The notes beneath the pieces are model-generated. The model saw only the letters and a list, made by a program, of their open reading frames with translations. It was not told the origin of the DNA and made no database searches. A stretch of 64,000 nt of DNA from Arthrobacter sp. PvP023 (GTDB lineage: Bacteria > Actinomycetota > Actinomycetes > Actinomycetales > Micrococcaceae): NCBI RefSeq assembly GCF_017832975.1, contig NZ_JAFIBI010000001.1, positions 2,294,001-2,358,000 on the forward strand. Direction: 5' to 3'. Position numbers and translations under genes: made by a program. Every line of letters starts with the position of its first letter. The stretch's first letter is position 1. This document shows positions 24,699 to 33,590 of this stretch, in pieces.

Positions 24699-24993
24699 TC
24701 GGTCCATCCTCTCCAAGATGATCCACCGCGGCGGAAGATGCGGCGCCGACGCCACTTCAAATGAGTCGGCGCCGCCCTCAAATGATAAGCATGCTTAGCG
24801 TGAATTGCTTGCAGAAGCATGGTGTCCTACATCCGGCATGTCAGTTAACACTGTCCTCCGGAGACTCGCGTCTGGAAAGGCCGGGGCGGCATTGCCCTTG
24901 CCGCCACGATGAAGGGCCCGGATCCGGCTGACCCCAGGATGAACGAAACGGCCCCCACTGCGTTGACGCAAGTGGAAGCCGCTTCCTGTTAAG
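24699..24993. other. Non-coding stretch upstream of the LapA-like gene
   Basis: No credible gene. It holds an 11-bp hairpin (24740-24750 with 24765-24775, loop 14), two copies of TCAAATGA (24758 and 24779), the 12-base palindrome TAAGCATGCTTA (24786-24797), and near the tRNA-Arg 3' end a hairpin CCACTGCG/CGCAAGTGG (24955-24975) that could terminate the tRNA on the minus strand. Confidence 0.5.
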
Positions 24994-25066
24994 TGCCCCA
25001 GGAGGGAATCGAACCCCCGACCGGCGGATTAGAAGGCCGCTGCTCTATCCCCTGAGCTACTGGGGC
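24994..25066 (-). tRNA. tRNA-Arg (TCT)
   Basis: 73 nt on the minus strand. Acceptor GCCCCAG/CTGGGGC, discriminator A, T arm with TTCGATT, anticodon loop CTTCTAA giving TCT for AGA codons. The 31-39 pair of the anticodon stem is C-T, a mismatch. CCA is not encoded. Confidence 0.94.
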
Positions 25067-25286
25067 ACGTAGGCGTGTCCGGACCAATCCGGCAGCGCCT
25101 AGAAAAGTTTACAGTGCCACGCGCCTCCGGCCAGTCAGCCCCGTCGCGGCGTTTTGACTCGTCCCCAACATCCCGGGTGCACCCGGAGTTGTCCACATAG
25201 CGACGCGGGCCCCTCGCCCCGGCGCTTATCCGGCCTGAAGCTGAAGATGCCTGCTAGGGCATCACCATTCGAGACAGGACACCAAG

Positions 25287-25865
25287 ATGACCGACAACAT
25301 CACCGTCCGGGGCTTCGTCGCCACGGAAATCAAGAGTTCGACCACGCCCGGGGGAGTCGCCACCGCGTCGTTTCGGCTCGGCTCCACGGACAGGCGGTAT
25401 GACCGCGCATCGAGCACGTGGGTCGATGGCAATACAAACTGGTTCACTGTCCAGGGCTACCGGCAGCTTGCCGGAAACATGGGCTGCAGCATCAAGAAAG
25501 GCCAGCGCGTCATCATCGTGGGCCGGCTCAAGATGCGAAGTTGGGAAAAGGACGGCAGGATCTATCACGCGGCCGAGATCGATGCCGAGTCGGTTGGCCA
25601 TGACCTCATGTGGGGCTCTGCCAATTTCACCCGCACAGCCGGCAACTCCGCCCACTCCGGCCCGGCCCAGGGGCAGCAGGACCACGCGTCCGGACCGCAG
25701 GAAGACAGCGGGCCCGGCGGGGAGGACCCCGATGACGCCGGAGGCCTCAGGGAGGACGGGGGCGACCCGGATCCCGCAGCTGAAGGTATCTTCATCGACG
25801 ACGAGAACGGTGACGTCCTGCAGCTCGATTCGGAGACCGGTGAACTTACCGGAACGGCTGCCTGA
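25287..25865 (+). CDS. ssb: Single-stranded DNA-binding protein, secondary paralogue
   Basis: 192 residues. N-terminal OB fold about 1-115 with ITVRGFVATEIKSSTTPGG, NWFTVQGYRQLAGNM and RVIIVGRLKMRSWEKDGR, standard for SSB. The remainder is a disordered Gly/Asp/Glu-rich tail ending ETGELTGTAA; the usual acidic DDDIPF-type tip that recruits repair partners is absent. The essential SSB is normally beside rpsF/rpsR, so this is probably an auxiliary paralogue. ATG 25287; a TTGTCCACA sequence lies 90 bases upstream. Confidence 0.9.
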   Translation: MTDNITVRGFVATEIKSSTTPGGVATASFRLGSTDRRYDRASSTWVDGNTNWFTVQGYRQLAGNMGCSIKKGQRVIIVGRLKMRSWEKDGRIYHAAEIDAESVGHDLMWGSANFTRTAGNSAHSGPAQGQQDHASGPQEDSGPGGEDPDDAGGLREDGGDPDPAAEGIFIDDENGDVLQLDSETGELTGTAA

Positions 25866-25918
25866 ACATGCCCCGCTGATGCCCCGCGTGCGGCACCGTC
25901 CCCTGCGGTGCCGCATGG

Positions 25919-25924
25919 CAGAAT
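25919..25924 (+). promoter_or_regulatory. -10 hexamer of the lipoprotein gene, leaderless spacing
   Basis: CAGAAT, six bases before GTG 25931; a non-TA first base lowers confidence. Confidence 0.4.
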
Positions 25925-25930
25925 GGCAAG

Positions 25931-26491
25931 GTGATCCGAGCAAAGACACCCCAGCCACACCACGGTCGCCAGTCCGGGACGCAACAGTCCGGCACAGGGC
26001 GGCGGCTGCGCGGCGCGTCAGTTGTGCTCCTCGGGGCGTCCATGCTTGCGGCGGGCGCCGCAGGCTGCAGCGGTGCGGGTGCGGGTTCCGGGGCCTCTGC
26101 CTCTCAGGCCGCCGCCGTGCCCGGATCCCAGGTCGCGCAGCCGGCAGCGTCAGCTACTGCGGGACCCCCGGGCGCTCCGGCGCAGCTGCCCGAACTGGAC
26201 GCTGCCACCGCACGGCTGAGTGAAACCGTCGGCAATGCCCTTCGCGGAGTCGCCGCGGCCAACCCCAAGCCGGGGCAGGACCAGCTGACGGCGGCCCTGA
26301 CCGGCGCCGGGATACCCGCCGGTTCCCTGCAGGTATCCGCCAGCCGCACGCCCACCGGCCTGGAAGTCGACGCCATAGAGGCCGCAGCGCTTCAGGGTAG
26401 GGATTGTGTGATCGGCCAGATCCGCGACGGAAGTGTCGTGGTCACCGTCCTGCCCGTGCTGGCAACCGGAAAGTGCTTCGTCGGCGGCTGA
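25931..26491 (+). CDS. Probable lipoprotein, DUF6993-like
   Basis: 186 residues. Basic N-region, hydrophobic segment VVLLGASMLAAGAAGC with a lipobox ending at Cys46, then a Gly/Ala/Ser linker. The C-terminal domain (about 95-186) contains LTAALTGAGIPAGSLQVSAS and two Cys residues (GRDCVIG and TGKCFVGG) that may form a disulfide outside the membrane. The pattern resembles the DUF6993 lipoproteins of Micrococcaceae; function unknown. GTG 25931 with no ribosome-binding site fits leaderless initiation. Confidence 0.7.
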   Translation: MIRAKTPQPHHGRQSGTQQSGTGRRLRGASVVLLGASMLAAGAAGCSGAGAGSGASASQAAAVPGSQVAQPAASATAGPPGAPAQLPELDAATARLSETVGNALRGVAAANPKPGQDQLTAALTGAGIPAGSLQVSASRTPTGLEVDAIEAAALQGRDCVIGQIRDGSVVVTVLPVLATGKCFVGG

Positions 26492-26551
26492 GGCTGAGCC
26501 GGGTTGCCCACGAATGACAGCCGCGAATGTGAGTTAACCCCGCCGACCCAC

Positions 26552-26557
26552 TAGATT
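26552..26557 (+). promoter_or_regulatory. -10 hexamer of ettA, leaderless spacing
   Basis: TAGATT, seven bases before ATG 26565; GTGAGT 17 bases upstream is a weak -35. Confidence 0.5.
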
Positions 26558-26564
26558 TGGAACC

Positions 26565-28247
<1,683 letters not shown>

Positions 28248-28267
28248 GCTCCGCGCCCACGTCAAGG

Positions 28268-28311
28268 CAGGCAAAAGGCCGGTTCCCCGACGGGAACCGG
28301 CCTTTTGCCTG
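28268..28311. terminator. Bidirectional terminator between ettA and tesB
   Basis: A 20-bp perfect stem starting CAGGCAAAAGGCCGG with loop CGAC; A-run on the left and T-run on the right arm make it work in both directions between convergent genes. Confidence 0.92.
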
Positions 28312-28372
28312 TGCAAGCCCGGACCGGGCCGCCGGCCGCTGTCGCCCGGCGGCTCTGCTCCGGATAGGCCGG

Positions 28373-29353
28373 TTAGTCCTTCCCGGCCTTGCGCATCTGG
28401 TGCTGGAGTACCTTTGTCTGGAAGGCGCCCACCACTTTGTTCTTGAGGTCGGTCGGCACCCGGACCATGCCCTCCTGGGCCACCGTTGCGACGTGCTGTC
28501 CGTCCCGGCTGAATATCCTGCCCGTAGCCAGCCCGCGTGCGCCCTGTGCGCTCGGTGATTCCTGCACGTACAGCAGCCACTCATCGACGCGCACCGGGCG
28601 GTGCCACCACATGGCGTGGTCGAGGCTTGCGACGCTCATGCCCGGCGTGATCCAGCTGAGTCCGTGTTTGCGCAGGATGGATTCCAGCAGCGTGTAGTCA
28701 CTGGCGTAGGCAAGGGCTGCGCGGTGTGTATTGGCGTCGTCCGGCATGGGCCCGAAGGTCTTCATCCAGACGGCATTGCGGGCTTCCCGTTCACCGTTTG
28801 CGGAAACGTACAGCGGCGGGTCCACATGCCGGATGTCGAAAGGACGCTCGTAGGCCCAGTGCCGTGCCACCGGGTGGTCGAACTTTCCCAGCAGGTCTGC
28901 CGTGCTGGGCAGCGATTCGGGGTCGGGGATGCCCTCGGGCATGGGGGACTGGTGGTCGATTCCCTCGTCTTCCTCCTGGAAAGACGCGATCATGGACAGG
29001 ATCGGCATTCCGTCCTGGTAGGCGTGGACCCGTCGGGCAGAGAATGACCGGCCGTCCCGCAGCCGCTGGACGCCGAAGGTAATGGGCTTGTTGGCGTCCC
29101 CCGGGCGCAGGAAATAGCCGTGCATGGAATGCACGTTGCGGGCGGGATCAAGGGTGCGGTTGGCGGCGATCAGCGATTGTGCCAGGACCTGGCCGCCGAA
29201 GACCCGCTGCCGCGGCTGCCGCTGGGAAGGTCCCATGAAGATGTCCTCATCGGTCCGGGCACCCTCAAGTTCGCCGAGGTCAAGGAGTTCAATGAGCGAG
29301 GAGGTGGGGTCCTGTGTCGGTGGCCCCGGCAGTCCGGCATCGGCTTCAGTCAT
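28373..29353 (-). CDS. tesB: Acyl-CoA thioesterase II
   Basis: 326 residues. Double hotdog TesB fold that hydrolyses medium- and long-chain acyl-CoA. Family segments: RVFGGQVLAQSLIAANRT, HSMHGYFLRPGD, SFSARRVHAYQDG, and in the second hotdog ASLDHAMWWHRPVRVDEWLLY with the catalytic Asp region, then GLATGRIFSRDGQHVATVAQEG. TAAAGT six bases before ATG 29353 suggests a leaderless mRNA. It faces the next gene divergently with a 62-base gap. Confidence 0.93.
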   Translation of the reverse strand: MTEADAGLPGPPTQDPTSSLIELLDLGELEGARTDEDIFMGPSQRQPRQRVFGGQVLAQSLIAANRTLDPARNVHSMHGYFLRPGDANKPITFGVQRLRDGRSFSARRVHAYQDGMPILSMIASFQEEDEGIDHQSPMPEGIPDPESLPSTADLLGKFDHPVARHWAYERPFDIRHVDPPLYVSANGEREARNAVWMKTFGPMPDDANTHRAALAYASDYTLLESILRKHGLSWITPGMSVASLDHAMWWHRPVRVDEWLLYVQESPSAQGARGLATGRIFSRDGQHVATVAQEGMVRVPTDLKNKVVGAFQTKVLQHQMRKAGKD

Positions 29354-29359
29354 GGTTCG

Positions 29360-29365
29360 ACTTTA
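29360..29365 (-). promoter_or_regulatory. -10 hexamer of tesB, leaderless spacing
   Basis: TAAAGT on the minus strand, six bases before ATG 29353. Confidence 0.5.
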
Positions 29366-29402
29366 GACGTCCCCCGGCACCCTCCCAAAGAGGCGCAGCC
29401 GG

Positions 29403-29408
29403 TAGAGT
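29403..29408 (+). promoter_or_regulatory. -10 hexamer of the 219-residue conserved gene, leaderless spacing
   Basis: TAGAGT, seven bases before GTG 29416. Confidence 0.48.
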
Positions 29409-29415
29409 CGATATT

Positions 29416-30075
29416 GTGTCTGACGTCCTAACCCAGTCCCTGCAGTTCACCGATCCCCGAGACCTCGCAGATTTGCGCACCTTTGCCACCCGCGCCAAGT
29501 CGATCGACGACGGCGCCATCCGCCTCCAGGCTTCCGGCCCGGTGCTCGCCGCCTACGTGTGCGTGCTGCGGCCCAGGCTGTTGGGCGAGGCGACGCCGAC
29601 GATCCTTGGGCTGCGGACCATGGCCCTGGCACGGCCGGCGGACACCGACGTCACCGTTCCGATCTCGGCGGTACTGGACCGGCTCGCCCGGGCAGGGGAG
29701 AACGACGTTGAGCTGCCGCTGCCGCCGGTGACCGTTACCGAGTCATGGGCCGGCGTCGGCGCGCCGCGCTCGGGGTGGGAGTCCGTCGGCGCGCTGCCGG
29801 ACGCCACGCTGCGGGAGGCCGCCGAGGCCGGGATCACCGAGATCGCCGCCATCATTCCCGACAAACCCGGCGCCCTGATCGTCAACAACGCCCGTGCCAC
29901 CGTCTGGGGCAGGGAATTGCCGGGTGCCGCCGGACTGCCACTGGGGGCCGCGTTTGCGGCCCTGACGCTCGGTTTCCTGGCCGACGGTGAACAGCAGCTT
30001 TACCGGGCTGGGCGGTGGTTCCGGCTCAGCGGGTCCCGCGGACACGTCCTGGCCCGCACCGGATCGGGGCTTTAA
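29416..30075 (+). CDS. Conserved actinobacterial protein, unknown function
   Basis: 219 residues, soluble, no signal or membrane helix. It begins VSDVLTQSLQFTDPRDL and contains a structured Ala/Leu-rich body with IAAIIPDKPGALIVNNARATVWG and a C-terminal GEQQLYRAGRWFRLSGSRG. I do not recognise a named domain. GTG 29416 is chosen over the upstream ATG 29314, which lies inside tesB antisense; TAGAGT seven bases before the GTG supports a leaderless start. Confidence 0.72.
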   Translation: MSDVLTQSLQFTDPRDLADLRTFATRAKSIDDGAIRLQASGPVLAAYVCVLRPRLLGEATPTILGLRTMALARPADTDVTVPISAVLDRLARAGENDVELPLPPVTVTESWAGVGAPRSGWESVGALPDATLREAAEAGITEIAAIIPDKPGALIVNNARATVWGRELPGAAGLPLGAAFAALTLGFLADGEQQLYRAGRWFRLSGSRGHVLARTGSGL

Positions 30076-30104
30076 GACCCTCGTAAGGGTGTGAACGGGC
30101 CTGC

Positions 30105-30110
30105 CATACT
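30105..30110 (+). promoter_or_regulatory. -10 hexamer of the Pr6Pr-like gene, leaderless spacing
   Basis: CATACT, seven bases before ATG 30118. Confidence 0.42.
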
Positions 30111-30117
30111 GGGGCGC

Positions 30118-30825
30118 ATGAGCGTCATGTCGGTGCTGGTTCCCCCGGTCGAGAGGCACCTTGGCTTTAACGACGCGCTGCATCCGGACCGAATGTGGAT
30201 CCGCGCGCTGCGTTTCGCGGTCGGCGCCTTTGTGCTTATCGCCCTTGTCCGGAAGACGTATGATGCGACGCTCCCGGGCAATGACGTGGACGTCGCCCAG
30301 CTCTATTCGGAATTCACGGTCCAGTCGAACCTTGTCCTGGGACTCGTGCTCGTCGCATCAGCCGCCATGCCGCGCACCCGCCTCCCGGAATGGTGGGACC
30401 GCCTCTTCGGTGCGTTGGCGCTGTACCTGGTGATGACGGGCCTCATCTATGTGGTCCTCGTGGCCCCGCCTGGCGAGCCGTGGTGGAGCCTGGACATGTA
30501 CTGGCCACAGCTGGCCCACCACCGCGTGGCGCCGCTGTTCGCCGCGCTCGACTGGCTCCTCGTGACGAGGACGGTGCGGGGCACACAGATCCGTCCGCTC
30601 GTTTGGCTCGGATACCCTGCCGCCTTCCTCGTTTTCTCGTGGGTGCGCGGAGCCGTCGACGGCTGGTATGTCTACGATTTCCTTGATCCGACGCTCGACG
30701 GCGGCTGGCCGGCCGCGCTGGCGACGACGGCGCAGGTGCTCGTCGCCTTCCTCATCGTGGCGGTCCTCCTGCACGTCGCCGGCAATGCCCGCGCAGCACT
30801 CGCGGTACGGCACGAGCGGCGCTGA
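30118..30825 (+). CDS. Pr6Pr-family integral membrane protein
   Basis: 235 residues with about six membrane segments. The pattern fits the Pr6Pr/FAR-17a-like family: FTVQSNLVLGLVL in the second helix region, LIYVVLVAPPGEPWW, HHRVAPLFAALDWLL with conserved His, and WVRGAVDGWYVYDFLDP. No biochemical role is established for bacterial members. ATG 30118 is used; an upstream ATG at 30091 lacks a site, and CATACT seven bases before 30118 suggests a leaderless start. Confidence 0.8.
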   Translation: MSVMSVLVPPVERHLGFNDALHPDRMWIRALRFAVGAFVLIALVRKTYDATLPGNDVDVAQLYSEFTVQSNLVLGLVLVASAAMPRTRLPEWWDRLFGALALYLVMTGLIYVVLVAPPGEPWWSLDMYWPQLAHHRVAPLFAALDWLLVTRTVRGTQIRPLVWLGYPAAFLVFSWVRGAVDGWYVYDFLDPTLDGGWPAALATTAQVLVAFLIVAVLLHVAGNARAALAVRHERR

Positions 30826-30890
30826 TCACCGGACCATGCCGCGCCGGGACCTGCTGCCGCCGACGCGTCCACACGGAGGGTGGACCGCCC

Positions 30891-31346
30891 TCAGGCGTCC
30901 GAGGGGCTGTTGATCATGGACAGTGCAGCGCGCTCCATATAATCCCACAGCGTGCCCTCGTAGAGCGGCGGCAGTTCCAGCGCGTCAACTGCCGTGCGCA
31001 TGTGGTATAGCCACCGGTCCTTGGCTTCGGGGGTAACGCGGAACGGCATGTGGCGCATGCGCAGCCGGGGGTGTCCGCGTTCTTCGCCGTAGGTGGTGGG
31101 GCCTCCCCAGTACTGCTCGAGGAACATCAGGAAACGCCGTTTCGCCGGTCCCAGGTCCTCTTCCGGATACATCGGCCGGAGCAGCGGGTCGGTGGCCACG
31201 CCGTCGTAGAAGACGTCTATGAGTTTCACGAAGGTCTCGTGGCCGCCCACGGCGTCGTAGAAATTGTCCGTATACCCGGGACGGGAGAACGGATCGTTCT
31301 GCATCAGCATCTTCGGTTGGCGCGGTTCAGGGGTTGGCGTGCTCAT
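30891..31346 (-). CDS. glbO: Truncated globin, group II (trHbO-like)
   Basis: 151 residues. Group II truncated haemoglobin: helix E/F region YWGGPTTYGEERGHPRLRMRHMPF with proximal His in MRHMPF, and NFYDAVGGHETFVKLIDVFY near the N-terminus with the B10/CD residues. Members bind O2 and detoxify NO or peroxide. Two bases separate it from the MscS stop codon on the same strand, so the two are probably co-transcribed. Confidence 0.92.
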   Translation of the reverse strand: MSTPTPEPRQPKMLMQNDPFSRPGYTDNFYDAVGGHETFVKLIDVFYDGVATDPLLRPMYPEEDLGPAKRRFLMFLEQYWGGPTTYGEERGHPRLRMRHMPFRVTPEAKDRWLYHMRTAVDALELPPLYEGTLWDYMERAALSMINSPSDA

Positions 31347-31348
31347 GG

Positions 31349-32014
31349 CTACTCTCCGGCTTTCTGCTGGGGTGCGGTATCGGGGTCGGGCACGTCCGCG
31401 GTGTCGTCCGCCGGCGGGACGTAGTTGCCCTGCGAGCGGTTGCCCACGCGCAGGATCTCACCGTTGCGCAGGTACCAGATGGCGCCGTCGTCGGAACGGA
31501 CGCGGGTGATCCGCAGGCCCATGGACTCCACAGTGCCCACCACTTCGCTGGTCTCGATGACATCGCCGATGCCGTACTGGTCCTCGATTGTGATGAAGAT
31601 GCCGGCCAGGAAGTCGCGGATGAGCTGCTGGGCGCCGAAGCCGATGGCGACACCCAGGATGCCCACGCTCGTCAGTAGCGGCGCGATGTCCACATCCAGG
31701 TTCTTGAGGACGTACATGATGGTGATCACGGCGATCAGGACACCCGCCACGCTGTTCAGCAGCGATCCGATGGTTTTGGCCCGCTGAACGCGGCGTTCGT
31801 GGTCCAGGGCCCGCAGCGCAGGGGCGACCCAGCGGAAGTGCGGCTTCTTGAAGAACGTGGTTCCGGCGGCCACACTCTTGGTGATTCCGGCAATCACAAA
31901 CGAGGCTACGAGCCAGATTGTGACGCCCACTCCGATGCTGATCACGATCCCGGCGGCGTTGATTCCGGACATGTCCGGGGTGGCGGGCGGGGTGATCGAC
32001 AACATGCTGTACAT
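31349..32014 (-). CDS. Small-conductance mechanosensitive channel (MscS family)
   Basis: 221 residues. Three N-terminal membrane segments followed by the MscS beta domain: pore helix GVAIGFGAQQLIRDFLAGIF with alternating Gly/Ala, then EDQYGIGDVIETSEVVGTVE and RITRVRSDDGAIWYLRNGEI. The C-terminal cage domain is largely missing, making this a short form. It releases solutes on hypo-osmotic shock. ATG 32014 has AAGGAGC about 11 bases upstream. Directly followed by the globin gene. Confidence 0.9.
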   Translation of the reverse strand: MYSMLSITPPATPDMSGINAAGIVISIGVGVTIWLVASFVIAGITKSVAAGTTFFKKPHFRWVAPALRALDHERRVQRAKTIGSLLNSVAGVLIAVITIMYVLKNLDVDIAPLLTSVGILGVAIGFGAQQLIRDFLAGIFITIEDQYGIGDVIETSEVVGTVESMGLRITRVRSDDGAIWYLRNGEILRVGNRSQGNYVPPADDTADVPDPDTAPQQKAGE

Positions 32015-32110
32015 CGGCAGGGATGCTCCTTATTGCTTAGCGGCTCTCGCCGGAGCTGCCGGGCGTTCGCCGGGCGCATAACACTCTTTTCACCTTCAAC
32101 AGTAGCGCCG

Positions 32111-32116
32111 TAGCGT
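32111..32116 (+). promoter_or_regulatory. -10 hexamer of the epimerase-like gene, leaderless spacing
   Basis: TAGCGT, six bases before ATG 32123. Confidence 0.45.
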
Positions 32117-32122
32117 GGCCAC

Positions 32123-33106
32123 ATGCGCATCCTGATTCTTGGCGGCACCGCATTCCTGTCGGCCGAAATTGCCCGGCAGGCAGCTGCCGCGGGCCATGCT
32201 GTGACGTGCCTCGCCCGCGGCTCGGCGGCCACCCCGCCGGAAGGAACGGCCTGGCTGCGGGCCGATCGGACCATGGGGCCGCCGGCCTACGCCGAGGCGG
32301 CAGGAGACTGGGACGCCGTCATTGACGTGGCCCGTGACCCGGAGCAGGCCAGGGACGCGCTCGAGGCCCTGGCGCCCACGGCCGCGCACTGGACCGTGGT
32401 GTCCAGTTGCTCTGTCTACGCCGACCATTCAGTGCCCGGCGCGGATGAGGGTGCAGCTTTGCTGCCCCCGCTCACGCTGGGCACCGGCTTCGCGCCGGAG
32501 AACTACGGCGAGGCGAAGTCGGCCATCGAGCACCATGCCATCGCCATCACCGGCGGGAGGGCCCACCTCTGCCGGGCCGGGCTGATCGGCGGTCCTGGCG
32601 ACAGTTCGGACCGATACGGCTACTGGCCGGCCCGGTTTGCCCGTGACGCAGGACCGGTCATCGTTCCGGACACAGGCACCAGTGCGACGCAGGTCATCGA
32701 CGTCCGCGACCTCGCCGCGTGGATCCTGAAGGCAGCCGGACTGAAGATTACCGGAGCCCTGAACGCGGTGGGAGGCGTCGTGGGGTTCGATGACTACCTT
32801 GACGAAGCAAAGCGTGCAGCCAACTATTCGGGCCGCATGCTGGCGGTCCCGGAGGACTGGCTGGTTGCCCGGGGGATCAGCTACTGGGCAGGCCCCGATT
32901 CACTGCCGCTCTGGCTCCCTGCGGGACACGACGGGTTTGCCACACGCTCCAACGACGCCGCGCTGGAAGCCGGCCTCAGCCTGCGGCCGTGGCAGGAGAC
33001 GCTGCAGGATACGCTCGACGACGAACGCCGCCGCGGCCTGGACCGGGAACGGAAAGCCGGGCTCAGTGCCGACACCGAAAAGCGGCTCGTGGAAGCCCGC
33101 GGCTAG
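32123..33106 (+). CDS. NAD-dependent epimerase/dehydratase-like protein (extended SDR)
   Basis: 327 residues. Rossmann start RILILGGTAFLSAEIARQA with GGTxFLS glycine motif, an active-site-like SSCSVYAD stretch, and ENYGEAKSAIEHH where Tyr-x3-Lys is the SDR catalytic pair. The C-terminal half (VIDVRDLAAWILKAAG, then a Trp-rich lobe) resembles atypical reductases that act on sugar nucleotides or isoflavone-like substrates; specificity is unknown. TAGCGT six bases before ATG 32123 suggests a leaderless start. It overlaps the convergent osmC-like gene by four bases. Confidence 0.82.
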   Translation: MRILILGGTAFLSAEIARQAAAAGHAVTCLARGSAATPPEGTAWLRADRTMGPPAYAEAAGDWDAVIDVARDPEQARDALEALAPTAAHWTVVSSCSVYADHSVPGADEGAALLPPLTLGTGFAPENYGEAKSAIEHHAIAITGGRAHLCRAGLIGGPGDSSDRYGYWPARFARDAGPVIVPDTGTSATQVIDVRDLAAWILKAAGLKITGALNAVGGVVGFDDYLDEAKRAANYSGRMLAVPEDWLVARGISYWAGPDSLPLWLPAGHDGFATRSNDAALEAGLSLRPWQETLQDTLDDERRRGLDRERKAGLSADTEKRLVEARG

Positions 33107-33582
33107 GCTTCCCGCACCCGCACGGAGGGTTCGTGCAGGACGGGAAAGTTCACGCTCCGGGCAATGAAGCAGATCTTGTTTGCCTCCTCATGCAGCTGCT
33201 CCAACAGTGCGGGGTCCACGGCGGCGGCAACGGTCACCTCGGGCCGGAGGGTGGCGGACTCGAACTGGCCGCTGCCGTCGCGGTTGGTCCGCATCAGGCC
33301 TTCGGCGCTGTCCTCGTAGGCCGTCACCACCACGCCGTGCTTCACCGCGACATGCAGGAAGGACAGCATGTGGCATTGCGACAGGGCAGTCAGCAGCAAC
33401 TGTTCGGGGTTGTAGCGTGTCCTGTCGCCATGGAAGGTGGGATCCGCGGAACCCTTGAGGACCGGAAGCCCGGGGATTTCGATGTCGTGGTCCCGGGAGT
33501 ACCCCCGGTACGTCGACGTTCCGTCTCCCCGGTTCCCGGTCCACCGGACCGTCACGGCGTAGCGGTGCTCATCGAAGCTCAT
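33103..33582 (-). CDS. OsmC-family peroxidase
   Basis: 159 residues. OsmC/Ohr fold with Cys70 (LSQCHMLSFLHVA) and Cys138 (ANKICFIARS), the redox pair that reduces organic hydroperoxides. The N-terminal RYAVTVRWTGNRGDGTSTYRG strand and RYNPEQLLLTAL are family-typical. It starts eight bases after the pepN stop on the same strand, so it may be co-transcribed with pepN. Confidence 0.9.
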   Translation of the reverse strand: MSFDEHRYAVTVRWTGNRGDGTSTYRGYSRDHDIEIPGLPVLKGSADPTFHGDRTRYNPEQLLLTALSQCHMLSFLHVAVKHGVVVTAYEDSAEGLMRTNRDGSGQFESATLRPEVTVAAAVDPALLEQLHEEANKICFIARSVNFPVLHEPSVRVREA

Positions 33583-33590
33583 GCCGTTGG

